Origin: Paracoccus aerodenitrificans
GTDB taxonomy: Bacteria > Pseudomonadota > Alphaproteobacteria > Rhodobacterales > Rhodobacteraceae
Reading direction: 5' to 3'
NCBI RefSeq assembly: GCF_027913215.1
Contig: NZ_CP115784.1
Coordinates: forward strand, 2,542,001-2,606,000
DNA length: 64,000 bases
The translations under genes were made by a program, and so were the position numbers. The notes under the pieces are model-generated. The model saw only the letters and a program-made list of their open reading frames with translations. It searched no databases and was not told the DNA's origin. Of this stretch, positions 43,414-52,499 are shown piece by piece; positions within the stretch are counted from its first letter, which is position 1; every line of letters begins with the position of its first letter.

Positions 43414-44478
43414 TCACGCACTCAGCGCCTCAGGTGCCAGTTCCTCATTGTCATCCGGCGCAATCATCTCGGCGACCGTCTTCGACAGGGTGATTTTACC
43501 CAGATGCCCGCCATCTTTATCGACCACATTCGCCATATTGGTGCCGGCATCGGTCATTGCCCGCGCCGCTTCCTCCAGCAGGGCCGAGGAGGTCAGCGTA
43601 ACGGGACTGTCGGCCCGTTCACCCTTCCTCATGATCGTGCGTACGCTGATCACATGGCCCCGGTTCACATCACGGACGAAGCTGCTGATATAATCATCCT
43701 TGGGTCGAAGCACGATCTGCTCACCCGTGCCCTGCTGGATGATGCTGCCGTCGCGCAGAATGGCGATCTTGTCGCCAAGGCACAGAGCCTCATCCAGATC
43801 ATGTGTGATGAATACGATTGTCTTGTGCAGTTCTTCCTGAAGATCCAGAAGCACGGATTGCATATCGTTCCGGATCAGGGGATCAAGCGCCGAGAATGCC
43901 TCATCCATCAGCAGGATCTCGGCATCATTGGTCAGCGCCCGCGCCAACCCGACGCGCTGCTGCATCCCGCCGGAAAGCTGGTTCGGATAGCTGTTTTCAA
44001 ACCCGTCCAGCCCGACACGGGAAATCCAGCGACGCGCACGTTCTTCGGCTTCTTTTCTGGAGACGCCGCGAATACTCAGCCCGTAAATCGTGTTCTCCAG
44101 AACCGTCCTGTGCGGGAACAGGGCAAATTTCTGGAAAACCATCGCGGTTTTCTCACGCCGGAAATTGCGCAGTTGCGACTGGGACATCTGGACGACATCC
44201 TGACCGTCGAACAGAACCTGCCCCGCTGTCGGGTCGATCAGCCGGTTGATATGGCGGATCAGGGTCGATTTCCCGGACCCGGACAGCCCCATCACCACCT
44301 GTATTTTGCCTGCGGGAATATTCAGGTTGATATCATTCAGGCCGAGCACATGGTCGTGTTCAGCCTTCAGCTCTTCCTTGGACATGCCGCGCTTGACCTC
44401 ATCGACAAGCGTCGCGCCATTCGGTCCGAAAATCTTGTAGAGATTACGGATATCGATATCATGCGTTGCCTCAGCCAT
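43414..44478 (-). CDS. proV: Glycine betaine/proline ABC transporter ATP-binding protein
   Basis: A 354-residue ProV/OpuAA-type ATPase. The start ATG 44478 (MAEATHDIDIRNLYKIFG) overlaps the end of proW by 8 bp; a longer upstream frame is rejected. Walker A is GLSGSGKST, the signature is NQLSGGMQQRVGLARAL, Walker B is ILLMDEAFSAL, and the switch histidine is in FITHDLDEAL. A C-terminal regulatory region of about 100 residues resembles tandem CBS domains, which sense ionic strength in OpuA. It powers import of osmoprotectants. It is the last gene of the proXWV operon. Confidence 0.95.
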   Translation of the reverse strand: MAEATHDIDIRNLYKIFGPNGATLVDEVKRGMSKEELKAEHDHVLGLNDINLNIPAGKIQVVMGLSGSGKSTLIRHINRLIDPTAGQVLFDGQDVVQMSQSQLRNFRREKTAMVFQKFALFPHRTVLENTIYGLSIRGVSRKEAEERARRWISRVGLDGFENSYPNQLSGGMQQRVGLARALTNDAEILLMDEAFSALDPLIRNDMQSVLLDLQEELHKTIVFITHDLDEALCLGDKIAILRDGSIIQQGTGEQIVLRPKDDYISSFVRDVNRGHVISVRTIMRKGERADSPVTLTSSALLEEAARAMTDAGTNMANVVDKDGGHLGKITLSKTVAEMIAPDDNEELAPEALSA

Positions 44479-45355
44479 GCACAGCCTCCAGATGGCGTTG
44501 AAGCCGTTTGCCATAGGCCTGAGTCGAACGATCGAAGATGATCGCAATCGCCACGATTGCCAGACCGTTCATCACACCAAGCGTGAAATACTGATTATTG
44601 ATCGCCTGCAGAACCGGCTGGCCAAGGCCTTTCACGCCGATCATCGAGGCCACGACCACCATTGCAAGGCTCATCATAATCGTCTGGTTCACGCCCGCCA
44701 TGATCGTCGGAAGAGCCAGCGGAAGCTGCACATCCTTTAGCTTCTGGCGACCATTAGAGCCAAAGGCCTCGGCGGCTTCCAGCACATCCGCGGGAACCTG
44801 GCGAATGCCCAGATTGGTCAGACGAATGACCGGCGGGATGGCATAGATGACCACGGCGATCACGCCCGGGACCTTGCCCAGTCCGAAAATCATCACGACC
44901 GGGATCAGATAGACGAAGCTCGGCATCGTCTGCATCATATCGAGGATCGGCGTAATCAGCGCATTCGCCCTGTCGGAGCGCGCCATGAGGATGCCTATGG
45001 GAATACCAAGAATAACCGCGATAAGCGTACAGACAGCGACCATCGCAATCGTGCTCATCGTGTCTTCCCACATACCGAACAGACCGATCAGGAACAGCGC
45101 GATAATCGTGCCAAGAACGATCTTCCAGCTTCGACTGAGCGCCCAGACAAGCGCGGCAAGCGCCGCCATCACCAGAATCCAGGGACTGTCGATCAGCAGG
45201 TCCTCGATGAAAACGAGCAGTACCTGAATAGGATGAAACAGGTTTTCCAGAGTTTCGCCATAGGCACGGGTGAAACTCTGGAAAGCCGAGTCGATTGCCA
45301 TGCGCATTTCGCGCAGGGTCGTCCTGCTCAGGGATGGGAAATCTACGAAATCCAT
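44471..45355 (-). CDS. proW: Glycine betaine/proline ABC transporter permease
   Basis: A 294-residue inner-membrane permease of the ProW type. Several membrane helices follow a 60-residue N-terminal region. The EAA loop, which contacts the ATPase, is EAAEAFGSNGRQKLKDVQLP, and TMPSFVYLIPVVMIFGLGKVPG is a family hallmark. It lies between proX (87 bp upstream) and proV (8-bp overlap). With ProX and ProV it imports glycine betaine, choline or proline under osmotic stress. Confidence 0.95.
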   Translation of the reverse strand: MDFVDFPSLSRTTLREMRMAIDSAFQSFTRAYGETLENLFHPIQVLLVFIEDLLIDSPWILVMAALAALVWALSRSWKIVLGTIIALFLIGLFGMWEDTMSTIAMVAVCTLIAVILGIPIGILMARSDRANALITPILDMMQTMPSFVYLIPVVMIFGLGKVPGVIAVVIYAIPPVIRLTNLGIRQVPADVLEAAEAFGSNGRQKLKDVQLPLALPTIMAGVNQTIMMSLAMVVVASMIGVKGLGQPVLQAINNQYFTLGVMNGLAIVAIAIIFDRSTQAYGKRLQRHLEAVHG

Positions 45356-45441
45356 ATGTCCACTTTTGCTGTTGCGGTTTCGCTTTTACAGTAATGCGAA
45401 ACGGCCCGGCATGGTTGCCGGGCCGGAAAGATAAAGCCGGA

Positions 45442-46437
45442 TCAGATCGCGTCGCCGACTTTCCCGGCAATGTCGTCGGGCAGCCACGCCGACCAGACAT
45501 CTTCGTAATTTTCAAGGAAATACCAGGCACCGTCTTCATTCGTTGCCTGATTATCGCCCATCCATGCCAGAAGCTCGTTCACTGTCGCGTTCGGCCATGC
45601 GCGTTTTTGCAGATACTCCATCGTAATCGCGTTGGATTCCGCAAACTCTTTCGTCACAGCAGTGAAAACGTCAGAGCGTGGCCATTCGGTCAGTTCCGGG
45701 TCGGGGCAGTTATTGACCACGATGCAGCTATCCCAACGTTCCTTGTCATGCTCGACACCCAGTTCCAGCCGGGTCATGTCATATTTGCCAAGGATGGCGG
45801 TCGGTGCCCAGTAATAACCCAACCACCCCTCATCCCGGTTGAAGGCGCGGGCAATCGACCCGTCCAGCCCCGCGGCCGAGCCGGGATCGACCAGATCGAA
45901 GCCCTTATCCTCGATTCCAAGCGCGGCGGTCTGGTTCTCGGTGATGATCTGGCAAGCCCACCCCGACGGGCAACTGAAGAAAGCGCCACGGCTTTCATCC
46001 TCGGCACCCGGGAAAAGTTCAGGACGGGCCAGAGCATCCTCGATTGTGACGATACCATGTTCTTCCGCAAGCCATGTCGGCACCCAGAAGCCTTCAACAC
46101 CGCCATCGGTCAGGATCTCAGAGGCGATGATGATGCGACCTTCTTCGACGGCAGCATCCAGAGGCACTTTCACAGCGTTCACCCACAGCTCAGGCGCGAC
46201 ATCCGGCTCGGCCTTTTCATTCATCGAGGTAAAGGTCGGGACCGTATCGCCCGTGACCAGCTCGACCTCACAGCCATAGCCTTCTTCCAGAATGATTTTG
46301 TCGATCCATGCCGCCAGCCCTGCCGAGGCCCAGTTCATTTCGGCAATGGTCAGGCTGCCGCATTCCTCTTGCGCAAATGCCGCTGGCGCGGTCGCCATCA
46401 GGCCCAGAAGAGCCAGTCCGGGTTTCACCATGTTCAT
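45442..46437 (-). CDS. proX: Glycine betaine/proline ABC transporter substrate-binding protein
   Basis: A 331-residue periplasmic binding protein of the OpuAC type. ATG 46437 follows AAAGGA at good spacing and gives a signal peptide ending at AAFAQ. The mature protein has several tryptophans and aromatics suited to an aromatic cage for a quaternary ammonium group (MNWASAG, LGYYWAPT, FWVPTW), as well as paired cysteines. It delivers ligand to ProW. It is the first gene of the operon and has a good promoter 90 bp upstream. Confidence 0.94.
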   Translation of the reverse strand: MNMVKPGLALLGLMATAPAAFAQEECGSLTIAEMNWASAGLAAWIDKIILEEGYGCEVELVTGDTVPTFTSMNEKAEPDVAPELWVNAVKVPLDAAVEEGRIIIASEILTDGGVEGFWVPTWLAEEHGIVTIEDALARPELFPGAEDESRGAFFSCPSGWACQIITENQTAALGIEDKGFDLVDPGSAAGLDGSIARAFNRDEGWLGYYWAPTAILGKYDMTRLELGVEHDKERWDSCIVVNNCPDPELTEWPRSDVFTAVTKEFAESNAITMEYLQKRAWPNATVNELLAWMGDNQATNEDGAWYFLENYEDVWSAWLPDDIAGKVGDAI

Positions 46438-46526
46438 GGGAAGTCCTTTCGTTTCCTGTTCTTTCTTGCGTCGGGCGTACCGCCCCTGAGGCTGTTCCGG
46501 ACGGAACAAAACCTCCCTGCCTGCGC

Positions 46527-46555
46527 ATCATAGGCGAGCGTCCCGGGAAAGTCAC
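46527..46555 (-). promoter_or_regulatory. Putative sigma-70 promoter of proXWV
   Basis: On the minus strand the -35 is GTGACT (46555-46550), followed by a 17-base spacer and the -10 TATGAT (46532-46527). The start codon of proX lies 90 bp downstream. An osmotically controlled alternative cannot be excluded. Confidence 0.45.
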
Positions 46556-46653
46556 ATAATAGGCCTGAAAAACTGCATTTAACTGATATTGATTAATATT
46601 CATGGACTCATCGCGGGTCTTTAGCGGTCCTCTTTCAAACCCCGACTTTATTA

Positions 46654-46689
46654 CAAAAAGCCCGACATCGCGTATTGCGACGCCGGGCT
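46654..46689 (-). terminator. Terminator of the TRAP/itaconate operon
   Basis: AGCCCG (46659-46664) pairs with CGGGCT (46684-46689), and inner TCGC/GCGA arms extend the stem. On the minus strand it is followed by TTTTTG. It lies about 60 bp after the stop of the TRAP binding-protein gene. Confidence 0.8.
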
Positions 46690-46748
46690 GTCAGCCGTGA
46701 ATTGCTCCCGCCGGAACGCGCCGGGCTACGCTGACGCCGCATACCGGG

Positions 46749-47717
46749 CTATTCATGCGCGGCTTCGGCTTCCAATTGTTGCAGAAGCGGGGTCTTTGTC
46801 CGCCACTCTTCGTACCATCTGTCGATGCTGTCACCGAAAAAACTGCGATCCACCGTCTTGACCGGGACATCGGTTCCGCGCAGCTTCTCAAGATATTCGG
46901 CGTCGATTTCAGCGTATTTCCCGATCAGCTCATCAAGATGCCGCTGCATGACCTCGCTGATCTTGCTTTGATCTTCAGGAGGAATATCCGCCCATTTGCG
47001 GGCCGAGCCGACAGCGATCATCGGGAACATCATGTGGTTCGATTCGATGATGCTTCCGGCATGTTCGTAATACTGGCTGTTCCAGGTGCCCTCGAAATCG
47101 ATCTGCATCCCGTCCAGTTGTCCATTTGCAAACGCATCGTACAAGGCAGGCAACGGCATCGGAGTCGGTGTCGCACCAAGGCCCGTCCAGAAATCCAGCT
47201 CGGGTGCAAGCGGTACGGTGCGGATCTTCTTGCCCGACAGGTCCGAAACGCTCTGCACTTCGTCACGCATGACGATCTGCCGCAGCCCGGCCATCGCATA
47301 GCCGAAGCCCTCAAGACCGAATTTATCGACGCCGTCCAGCAATTCCTGCGCGGTCTCTCCGCTCAGAAGCTTCCTTGCCGCCGGAACGTCTTCGGCAATG
47401 AACGGAGCCAAGAAAATGCCGTAATTGGGATCACGATTGGCAAATTCACCAAGCGTCATGAACGCGAAATCCAGCGCTCCGGTCTGCAATTGCTGTAACA
47501 TCTGCGCTTCATTCCCAAGCTGCCCGCTGGGGAAGATCAGCAGATCGATCCGGCCATCCGTGGCCTCGCGCAATTCGTCCGCAATTGCATTCGCGGTCAC
47601 CGTCCATTGATGCGGCGGCGGCGTGATCAGGCCTATGCGATACTCGGTCGCTGCCGCAAGCTGCGCCCCGGATAATGTGCCGACAGCGAAGGCAATGCCT
47701 GCAAGAGATTTGAACAT
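46749..47717 (-). CDS. TRAP transporter solute-binding protein (probable itaconate/C5-dicarboxylate)
   Basis: A 322-residue DctP-family periplasmic protein with a signal peptide ending near AAATEY. The family pattern is clear: RIGLITPPPHQWTVTANAIADELREATDGRIDL, FPSGQLGNEAQMLQQLQTGALDFAFMTLGE and LRQIVMRDEVQSVSDLSGKKIR. The arginine in IRTVPLAPELDFW fits the conserved carboxylate-binding Arg. It is the last gene of the operon, 31 bp after the large permease. Ligand is inferred from the itaconate-type enzymes encoded upstream. Confidence 0.9.
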   Translation of the reverse strand: MFKSLAGIAFAVGTLSGAQLAAATEYRIGLITPPPHQWTVTANAIADELREATDGRIDLLIFPSGQLGNEAQMLQQLQTGALDFAFMTLGEFANRDPNYGIFLAPFIAEDVPAARKLLSGETAQELLDGVDKFGLEGFGYAMAGLRQIVMRDEVQSVSDLSGKKIRTVPLAPELDFWTGLGATPTPMPLPALYDAFANGQLDGMQIDFEGTWNSQYYEHAGSIIESNHMMFPMIAVGSARKWADIPPEDQSKISEVMQRHLDELIGKYAEIDAEYLEKLRGTDVPVKTVDRSFFGDSIDRWYEEWRTKTPLLQQLEAEAAHE

Positions 47718-47748
47718 CGGGTTAGTCTCCTTCCATTTTAAGCCGCTA

Positions 47749-49020
47749 TCACAAGAAATCTTTCAGCCCCGTTACAAGCCACGGGAAGAATGCCAGCAGC
47801 AGCAGAACAACTGCGACGGCCAGAAAGAACGGTGTCACCACCCAGGCCACCCGCTCGGCCTTGACGCCTCCCATCAGGGCGGCGGCGAATAACCCCGTCC
47901 CGACAGGCGGTGTCAGCAATCCCAGAGTCAGGTTGAGGCAGACGATCACGCCGAACTGAAACGCATCAATGCCGTAAACGCCCGTCGCGACGGGCAACAG
48001 AACCGGCACAACCAGAATGATCGCCGGAATCGGATCGGTGATCATCCCCAGCAAAAGCAAAAGAACATTAAGCAGCAGCAGGAACATGATCGGAGACTGG
48101 GTAACCTCCTGCATCGCATCCGCGACCCGCATCGGCAGGTTCTGGAAGGTAATCACCCAACTGAACACCTGTGCCGCAGCGATAAGAAACAGCACAACGG
48201 CCGAGGTCTTCGCCGCATTCGCGAATGCCGGAAAAATATCCGCGACAGAGATTTCACGATAGATCAGCAGCCCCGTCAGCATCGCTGCCAGAGTCGCGAC
48301 CGCCGCCGCCTCGGTCGGCGTCGCCAACCCGCCCAGAATACTGCCGGTGATAATAACCGGAATCGACAGCGCGGGCAGCGCATCGACAATCGCAGCGATA
48401 CGCTGCTTCCCTGAGGGACGTTTGGCGACCGGGAAGTCGTGGATACGTGCAAAAAAGGCGATGACAGCGATAAAGGCGACAAACATCATGATTCCGGGCA
48501 CGATCCCGGCAATGAACAGATCGCCGATAGGCATCTGCGCGACCACACCAAAAATGATGAACAGCATCGAGGGCGGAATGATCGGTGCCAGCAATCCTCC
48601 GGCTGCCGAAATCCCGACCGATATATCCCGCTTATAACCTGCCTTTTCCATCTCCGGCACGGCGATTTTCGACATGATGGTGATCTGGGCCACGGTCGAA
48701 CCAAGGATCGAGGCCATCATCATATTCGCCAGCAAGCTGACATAGGCCAACCCGCCGCGCACCGGACCAAGCAGCGCAAGGGCCAGATTCATCAGCCGCC
48801 GCCCGATACCGCCCGCATTCATGAATTCGCCCAGAAGGATGAACATCGGCAGCGCCAGCAATCCATAATTCTCCAGCCCGCCGAAAAGCTGCGAGGCAAA
48901 GGATTGCAGCAGGACCGTGTTGCCGCTTGCAATGATAAAAACAAGCGCCGTCGCTGCCAGCACGAACGCGATCGGCAAGCCTGCCAGCAGGAAGCCCAAA
49001 AACGATAATGCGACCGTCAT
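47749..49020 (-). CDS. TRAP transporter large permease (DctM)
   Basis: A 423-residue polytopic protein of the DctM family with about twelve membrane segments. ATG 49020 starts in an ATGA overlap with the small permease; the longer frame is rejected. Typical segments are LPMFILLGEFMNAGGIGRRLM, GSTVAQITIMSKIAVPEME and LLAPIIPPSMLFIIFG. It uses the sodium gradient to import the ligand passed on by the binding protein. Confidence 0.95.
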   Translation of the reverse strand: MTVALSFLGFLLAGLPIAFVLAATALVFIIASGNTVLLQSFASQLFGGLENYGLLALPMFILLGEFMNAGGIGRRLMNLALALLGPVRGGLAYVSLLANMMMASILGSTVAQITIMSKIAVPEMEKAGYKRDISVGISAAGGLLAPIIPPSMLFIIFGVVAQMPIGDLFIAGIVPGIMMFVAFIAVIAFFARIHDFPVAKRPSGKQRIAAIVDALPALSIPVIITGSILGGLATPTEAAAVATLAAMLTGLLIYREISVADIFPAFANAAKTSAVVLFLIAAAQVFSWVITFQNLPMRVADAMQEVTQSPIMFLLLLNVLLLLLGMITDPIPAIILVVPVLLPVATGVYGIDAFQFGVIVCLNLTLGLLTPPVGTGLFAAALMGGVKAERVAWVVTPFFLAVAVVLLLLAFFPWLVTGLKDFL

Positions 49021-49550
49021 GGAGCGTTTTTCTCTGTCGGCAGGCGCTGCGACAGATTCGCCGCACAATGTACAAGCCCGGTCAGGCAGAAGACCGGCAG
49101 GATCAGCCAGAACCAGATCTTTCTGGTGCCAAGTGTGACCGTCGGTTCACTATATACGAAATTGAAGGTTTCCTGACTGAATCGCGCCACCGAGCCAGCC
49201 TGCATAAGGCCAAGCGGATCCAGCCAGATCCATATCAGCCAGCCAAGTATGATAAAGAAAACCAACAGCGCCGCATCGACCGCCCATAATATCGCATCCC
49301 GCATTTTCCGGGGCAGTCTGTCCGTCAGCATCGTCATTGCGACATGCTGACGATTGCTGATCGCGATGGAGGCACCAATGAAAGCCGCCCAGATCGTCGC
49401 ATAGATGGTCAGTTCATCGACCCATAAAAGCGGCGCACCCAAAGCGCGGGTGATCACATTCAGCAGCAGCAGCAGGAAGACGACGCCAAGCAACGCTCCG
49501 GCGCAATACCACTCGACTGTTTCCAGCCTTGCGCTCAGCCTGGTTAACAC
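49017..49550 (-). CDS. TRAP transporter small permease (DctQ)
   Basis: A 177-residue four-helix membrane protein of the DctQ family. It starts at GTG 49550. Markers are LLLLNVITRALGAPLLWVDELTIYATIWAAFIGASIAI and RQHVAMTMLTDRLPRKMRD. It forms the membrane complex with DctM. A candidate promoter lies 92 bp upstream, so the three TRAP genes may be transcribed separately as well as with the enzyme genes. Confidence 0.92.
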   Translation of the reverse strand: MLTRLSARLETVEWYCAGALLGVVFLLLLLNVITRALGAPLLWVDELTIYATIWAAFIGASIAISNRQHVAMTMLTDRLPRKMRDAILWAVDAALLVFFIILGWLIWIWLDPLGLMQAGSVARFSQETFNFVYSEPTVTLGTRKIWFWLILPVFCLTGLVHCAANLSQRLPTEKNAP

Positions 49551-49641
49551 GCCGTCCCTCTCAACTTGCTCTCGGATATGCGTCTGCTCAGCAAACGACC
49601 TTTGCGGACTTCATCACATCTGCCGGGCCGAATGTCGACTT

Positions 49642-49670
49642 ATTTTATAGGTTACTCGCAGAGCTGTCTT
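49642..49670 (-). promoter_or_regulatory. Candidate internal promoter before the TRAP genes
   Basis: On the minus strand AAGACA (49670-49665) and TAAAAT (49647-49642) are spaced 17 bases apart in the only sizeable gap (230 bp) of the operon. The start of the small permease is 92 bp downstream. Confidence 0.35.
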
Positions 49671-49780
49671 CCACTGCGCGGCACAGCCTTATGCCGAGCG
49701 CCTACGATAAGCAGCCACGGTGCATGTTTCTGCGATTTTCCGACAGTCGTCGATACGATCCCGAGGCGAGCCGATGCGGC

Positions 49781-50572
49781 TCAATCCCGACGCGACAGGA
49801 TCGCCCTTGCGCGGATCCGCACCGGCGCATCCACCATCGCGCCATCGACCGAGACCGCGCCGTCTCCCGCAGCCAACACACGCTCTGCCCAGTCGATTTC
49901 TGCCGGGGTCGGTGCGAAGGCGCGTTTGACGGCGTCGATCTGCTTTGGGTGGATACAAAGCTTGCCGGTCATCCCCAGATCGCGGGCATGTCTGGCATCG
50001 TCATGGCTGATCCGGGGATCGTCCAGTTGAGCCGTCACCCCGTCAATCGGTGCCGCAATTCCGGCCAGACGGGACGCCAGCACAAGCTCGGTACGGACCG
50101 GCAGAAGGATATCGCGCAGATGCTCGCATCCAAGATCGGCGCAATAATCGATAGACCCGAAAGCGAGTCGCACCGCCCCATCGACCCCGGCAATCGCTCT
50201 GGCATTGGCCAGCCCAAGCGCCGATTCGATCAGCGCGATGACGGGGACATCAGTTTGTCTGGATACCGCCTCGATTTCAGAGGGAAGCTCTGCTTTCGGC
50301 AGAATCACAGCCGCCGGCTTCAGATCGGCAACAGCGGCAAGATCCGCCTCATGCGGCGACGTGGCAGAGGCGTTGATCCGGACCATGACCGGCAAATCGG
50401 TGAAATCGCACCGAAGCTTTGCCCGGGCTGCGGCTTTGTCGGCATCCGCGACAGCGTCCTCAAGGTCCAGAATGACGGCATCCGCACCCGATGCGGCAGC
50501 TTTGGCAAAGCGTTCCGGCCGGTTCGCAGGGACGAAAAGCGGTGCGCGGACAGTTTCGATCAGCCCCGTCAT
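49781..50572 (-). CDS. ccl: CitE-like lyase, probable citramalyl-CoA lyase
   Basis: A 263-residue HpcH/HpaI-fold lyase of the CitE family. Visible parts are APLFVPANRPERFAKAA, GADAVILDLEDAVAD with metal-binding acids, PVMVRINASATSPHEADL, VIALIESALGLANARAI and GKLCIHPKQIDAVKRAF. Such enzymes split acyl-CoA substrates; (S)-citramalyl-CoA lyase yields acetyl-CoA and pyruvate. The operon order with a CoA-transferase and MaoC hydratase matches itaconate degradation, so the Ccl role is likely. It overlaps the hydratase by ATGA. Mesaconyl or malyl-CoA substrates are alternatives. Confidence 0.82.
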   Translation of the reverse strand: MTGLIETVRAPLFVPANRPERFAKAAASGADAVILDLEDAVADADKAAARAKLRCDFTDLPVMVRINASATSPHEADLAAVADLKPAAVILPKAELPSEIEAVSRQTDVPVIALIESALGLANARAIAGVDGAVRLAFGSIDYCADLGCEHLRDILLPVRTELVLASRLAGIAAPIDGVTAQLDDPRISHDDARHARDLGMTGKLCIHPKQIDAVKRAFAPTPAEIDWAERVLAAGDGAVSVDGAMVDAPVRIRARAILSRRD

Positions 50573-51399
50573 GTCGCCTGTGCCTCCATCGCAACGGGAC
50601 CGTTTTCATAGCTGGTCCAGAGCCGCAGGCCATTCTCAGTCTCTTCCGCGTTAAGGGTGAAATCCGCATCATCAAACAGCGGTGAGAGGCTGCGGAAGCG
50701 GAACTCCGAAAGCGGCGATCCTTTCAGTTTTTCGGCATAATGCACCAGCATCGTCGCCTGCATCGGCCCATGCACGATCAACCCCGGATAATGCTCGATA
50801 TCCCGGACATAGGGGGAATCATAGTGAATCCGATGCCCGTTAAAGGTCAGCGCCGAGTAGCGGAACAGCAGCGCAGGCGAAGGGGTCACCGCCTGACGGA
50901 ACTTGCCGGGCGGCGCTTCTGGCGTGGGCTTGGCGGGACGGCTGGCATTATCGGCACCGCGATAGACGATATCTTGCCGTTCGCTCAGCACAGATCGTCC
51001 TTCACTGTCGATCTCGTGATCAACCGTCACGAAACACAGCGTCCCGCTGCGCCCTTCCTTCACCGTCACATCCCGAATGACCGAGCGCCTTGTAACCACC
51101 TCACCCACGCGGATATCGCCCTTGAAAGCAAAGGAGCCACCCGCCCACATGCGTCGCGGCAGAGGCACGGGCGGCAGAAAGCCGCCACGCGCAGGATGCC
51201 CGTCCTCACCCAGTTCGGCGGTCGGCGCGGCTGGCTGCGCAAGGCAGAGATGGATCAGCACGGGTGCCGCATCGCCCTTATCCGGCCGTTCGGGCCGGTC
51301 AAAAGTGGCGTTGAAACGATGCGCAACTGCGGGGGTCAGTTGCTCGGACGCGATATCCTCGCGCCCGATCCAGCTTCGCAGATGTTCGATATCCAGCAT
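50569..51399 (-). CDS. ich: MaoC/HTD2-like hydratase, probable itaconyl-CoA hydratase
   Basis: A 276-residue double-hotdog protein. The N-terminal half is a FAS1-like dehydratase part (LPRRMWAGGSFAFKGDI), and the C-terminal half has the hydratase motif RYSALTFNGHRIHYDSPYV then YPGLIVHGPMQATMLV, with the catalytic Asp/His region. Mesaconyl-C4-CoA hydratase, HTD2 and Ich belong to this group. It would hydrate itaconyl-CoA to (S)-citramalyl-CoA. Both ends overlap neighbouring genes (TAATG and ATGA). Confidence 0.82.
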   Translation of the reverse strand: MLDIEHLRSWIGREDIASEQLTPAVAHRFNATFDRPERPDKGDAAPVLIHLCLAQPAAPTAELGEDGHPARGGFLPPVPLPRRMWAGGSFAFKGDIRVGEVVTRRSVIRDVTVKEGRSGTLCFVTVDHEIDSEGRSVLSERQDIVYRGADNASRPAKPTPEAPPGKFRQAVTPSPALLFRYSALTFNGHRIHYDSPYVRDIEHYPGLIVHGPMQATMLVHYAEKLKGSPLSEFRFRSLSPLFDDADFTLNAEETENGLRLWTSYENGPVAMEAQAT

Positions 51400-52499
51400 T
51401 AATCCCGGTCCCCCTCACCAATGGCAGGCACGGCACCATAGCTGCGGGCCTCACCCGCAAAACGTGCCGCCGGGGCGGGATAGGAAACCGGCCCACCCTC
51501 GGTATCGACGGTGATGCGGCGCAGTTGCGGATGTTGCGACAGACCTTCCATATCGTTGACCGATGCAAAGGCAACGTCGGCGTCGATCAGCCGGGAAGTG
51601 GCCTCTGCTTCCGTCATTGTCGCAAAGACCTCGGCCACCGCGCCATCTGTCTCTGCCCGGTTCCGGACGCGCTGCACATTCGTAGAAAAGCGCGGATCCG
51701 TCGCCATCTGGGGACGCCCCATGAAAACATCTGCAAATTTCACGAATTCGCGGTCGCTTTGAATCGAGATGAGGATCTGCTTTCCATCCTTGCAGGTGAA
51801 AACGCTGTAGGGCGAGATCGAAGGGTGGGCCAGACCCAGCCTGCGCGGAGATTTTCCGCCTTCATGGTTCAGCAGCGGCACGGTCAGCCAATCCGCCATC
51901 ACATCGAACATCGAGACCGAGATCCGTGACCCTTTTCCGGTCACACCACGCTTGATCAGCGCCTCAAGAATAGCGGCATGCGCCGTCGCTCCGGTCGCAA
52001 TATCGACCAGCGACACCCCGACGCGGGAAGGCTCACCCGGCCCGCCGGTGATCGAGCACAGCCCCGATTCCGCCTGAATCAGCAGATCATAGGCCTTCCT
52101 GTCCGCCATCGGCCCCTCATCGCCATAGCCCGAGATCGAGCAGACGATCAGAGCCGGATATTTCTCTGCCAACGTATCAAAGCTGAATCCAAGCCGCGCC
52201 AACGCGCCCGGCTTGAGGTTCTGAACCAGCACATCGGCGCCCGACAAAAGCCTGTCCAGCTCGGCCTTGCCGCTGTCATCACGCAGATCGAGAACATGGC
52301 TTTCCTTGCCGCGATTCAGCCAGACGAAGTAACTTGCCTGACCCTTCGCCACATCGTCATAGCCACGCGCGAAATCCCCCTCGGGACGTTCGATCTTGAT
52401 GACCCGCGCCCCCGCATCGGCAAGGCGCGACGTGGTAAACGGAGCCGCCACGGCCTGCTCGATCGTGACGACGGTCAATCCCTCCAGCGGCAGTGACAT
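51399..52499 (-). CDS. ict: Family III CoA-transferase (CaiB/BaiF), probable itaconate CoA-transferase
   Basis: A 366-residue CaiB-type enzyme. Family markers are EQAVAAPFTTSRLADAGARVIKIERPEGD, the AYDLLIQAESGL segment with the catalytic aspartate, LSGADVLVQNLKPGALARLG and GKGSRISVSMFDVMADW. It transfers CoA, usually from succinyl-CoA, to a dicarboxylate. In the itaconate pathway (ict-ich-ccl) an enzyme of this family performs the first step. It overlaps the acyl-CoA dehydrogenase stop by one base. Confidence 0.83.
   Translation of the reverse strand: MSLPLEGLTVVTIEQAVAAPFTTSRLADAGARVIKIERPEGDFARGYDDVAKGQASYFVWLNRGKESHVLDLRDDSGKAELDRLLSGADVLVQNLKPGALARLGFSFDTLAEKYPALIVCSISGYGDEGPMADRKAYDLLIQAESGLCSITGGPGEPSRVGVSLVDIATGATAHAAILEALIKRGVTGKGSRISVSMFDVMADWLTVPLLNHEGGKSPRRLGLAHPSISPYSVFTCKDGKQILISIQSDREFVKFADVFMGRPQMATDPRFSTNVQRVRNRAETDGAVAEVFATMTEAEATSRLIDADVAFASVNDMEGLSQHPQLRRITVDTEGGPVSYPAPAARFAGEARSYGAVPAIGEGDRD

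Larger units (their letters stand above)
46438..46748. other. Intergenic region upstream of proX
   Basis: This 311-bp stretch carries no gene. It holds the proX promoter and the terminator of the itaconate operon, both listed separately. The rest is AT-rich and shows nothing else I can name. Confidence 0.6.

Noticed and set aside
43287..44541. Plus-strand frames opposite proV
   Set aside because: ProV is unambiguous and these frames are its antisense shadows.
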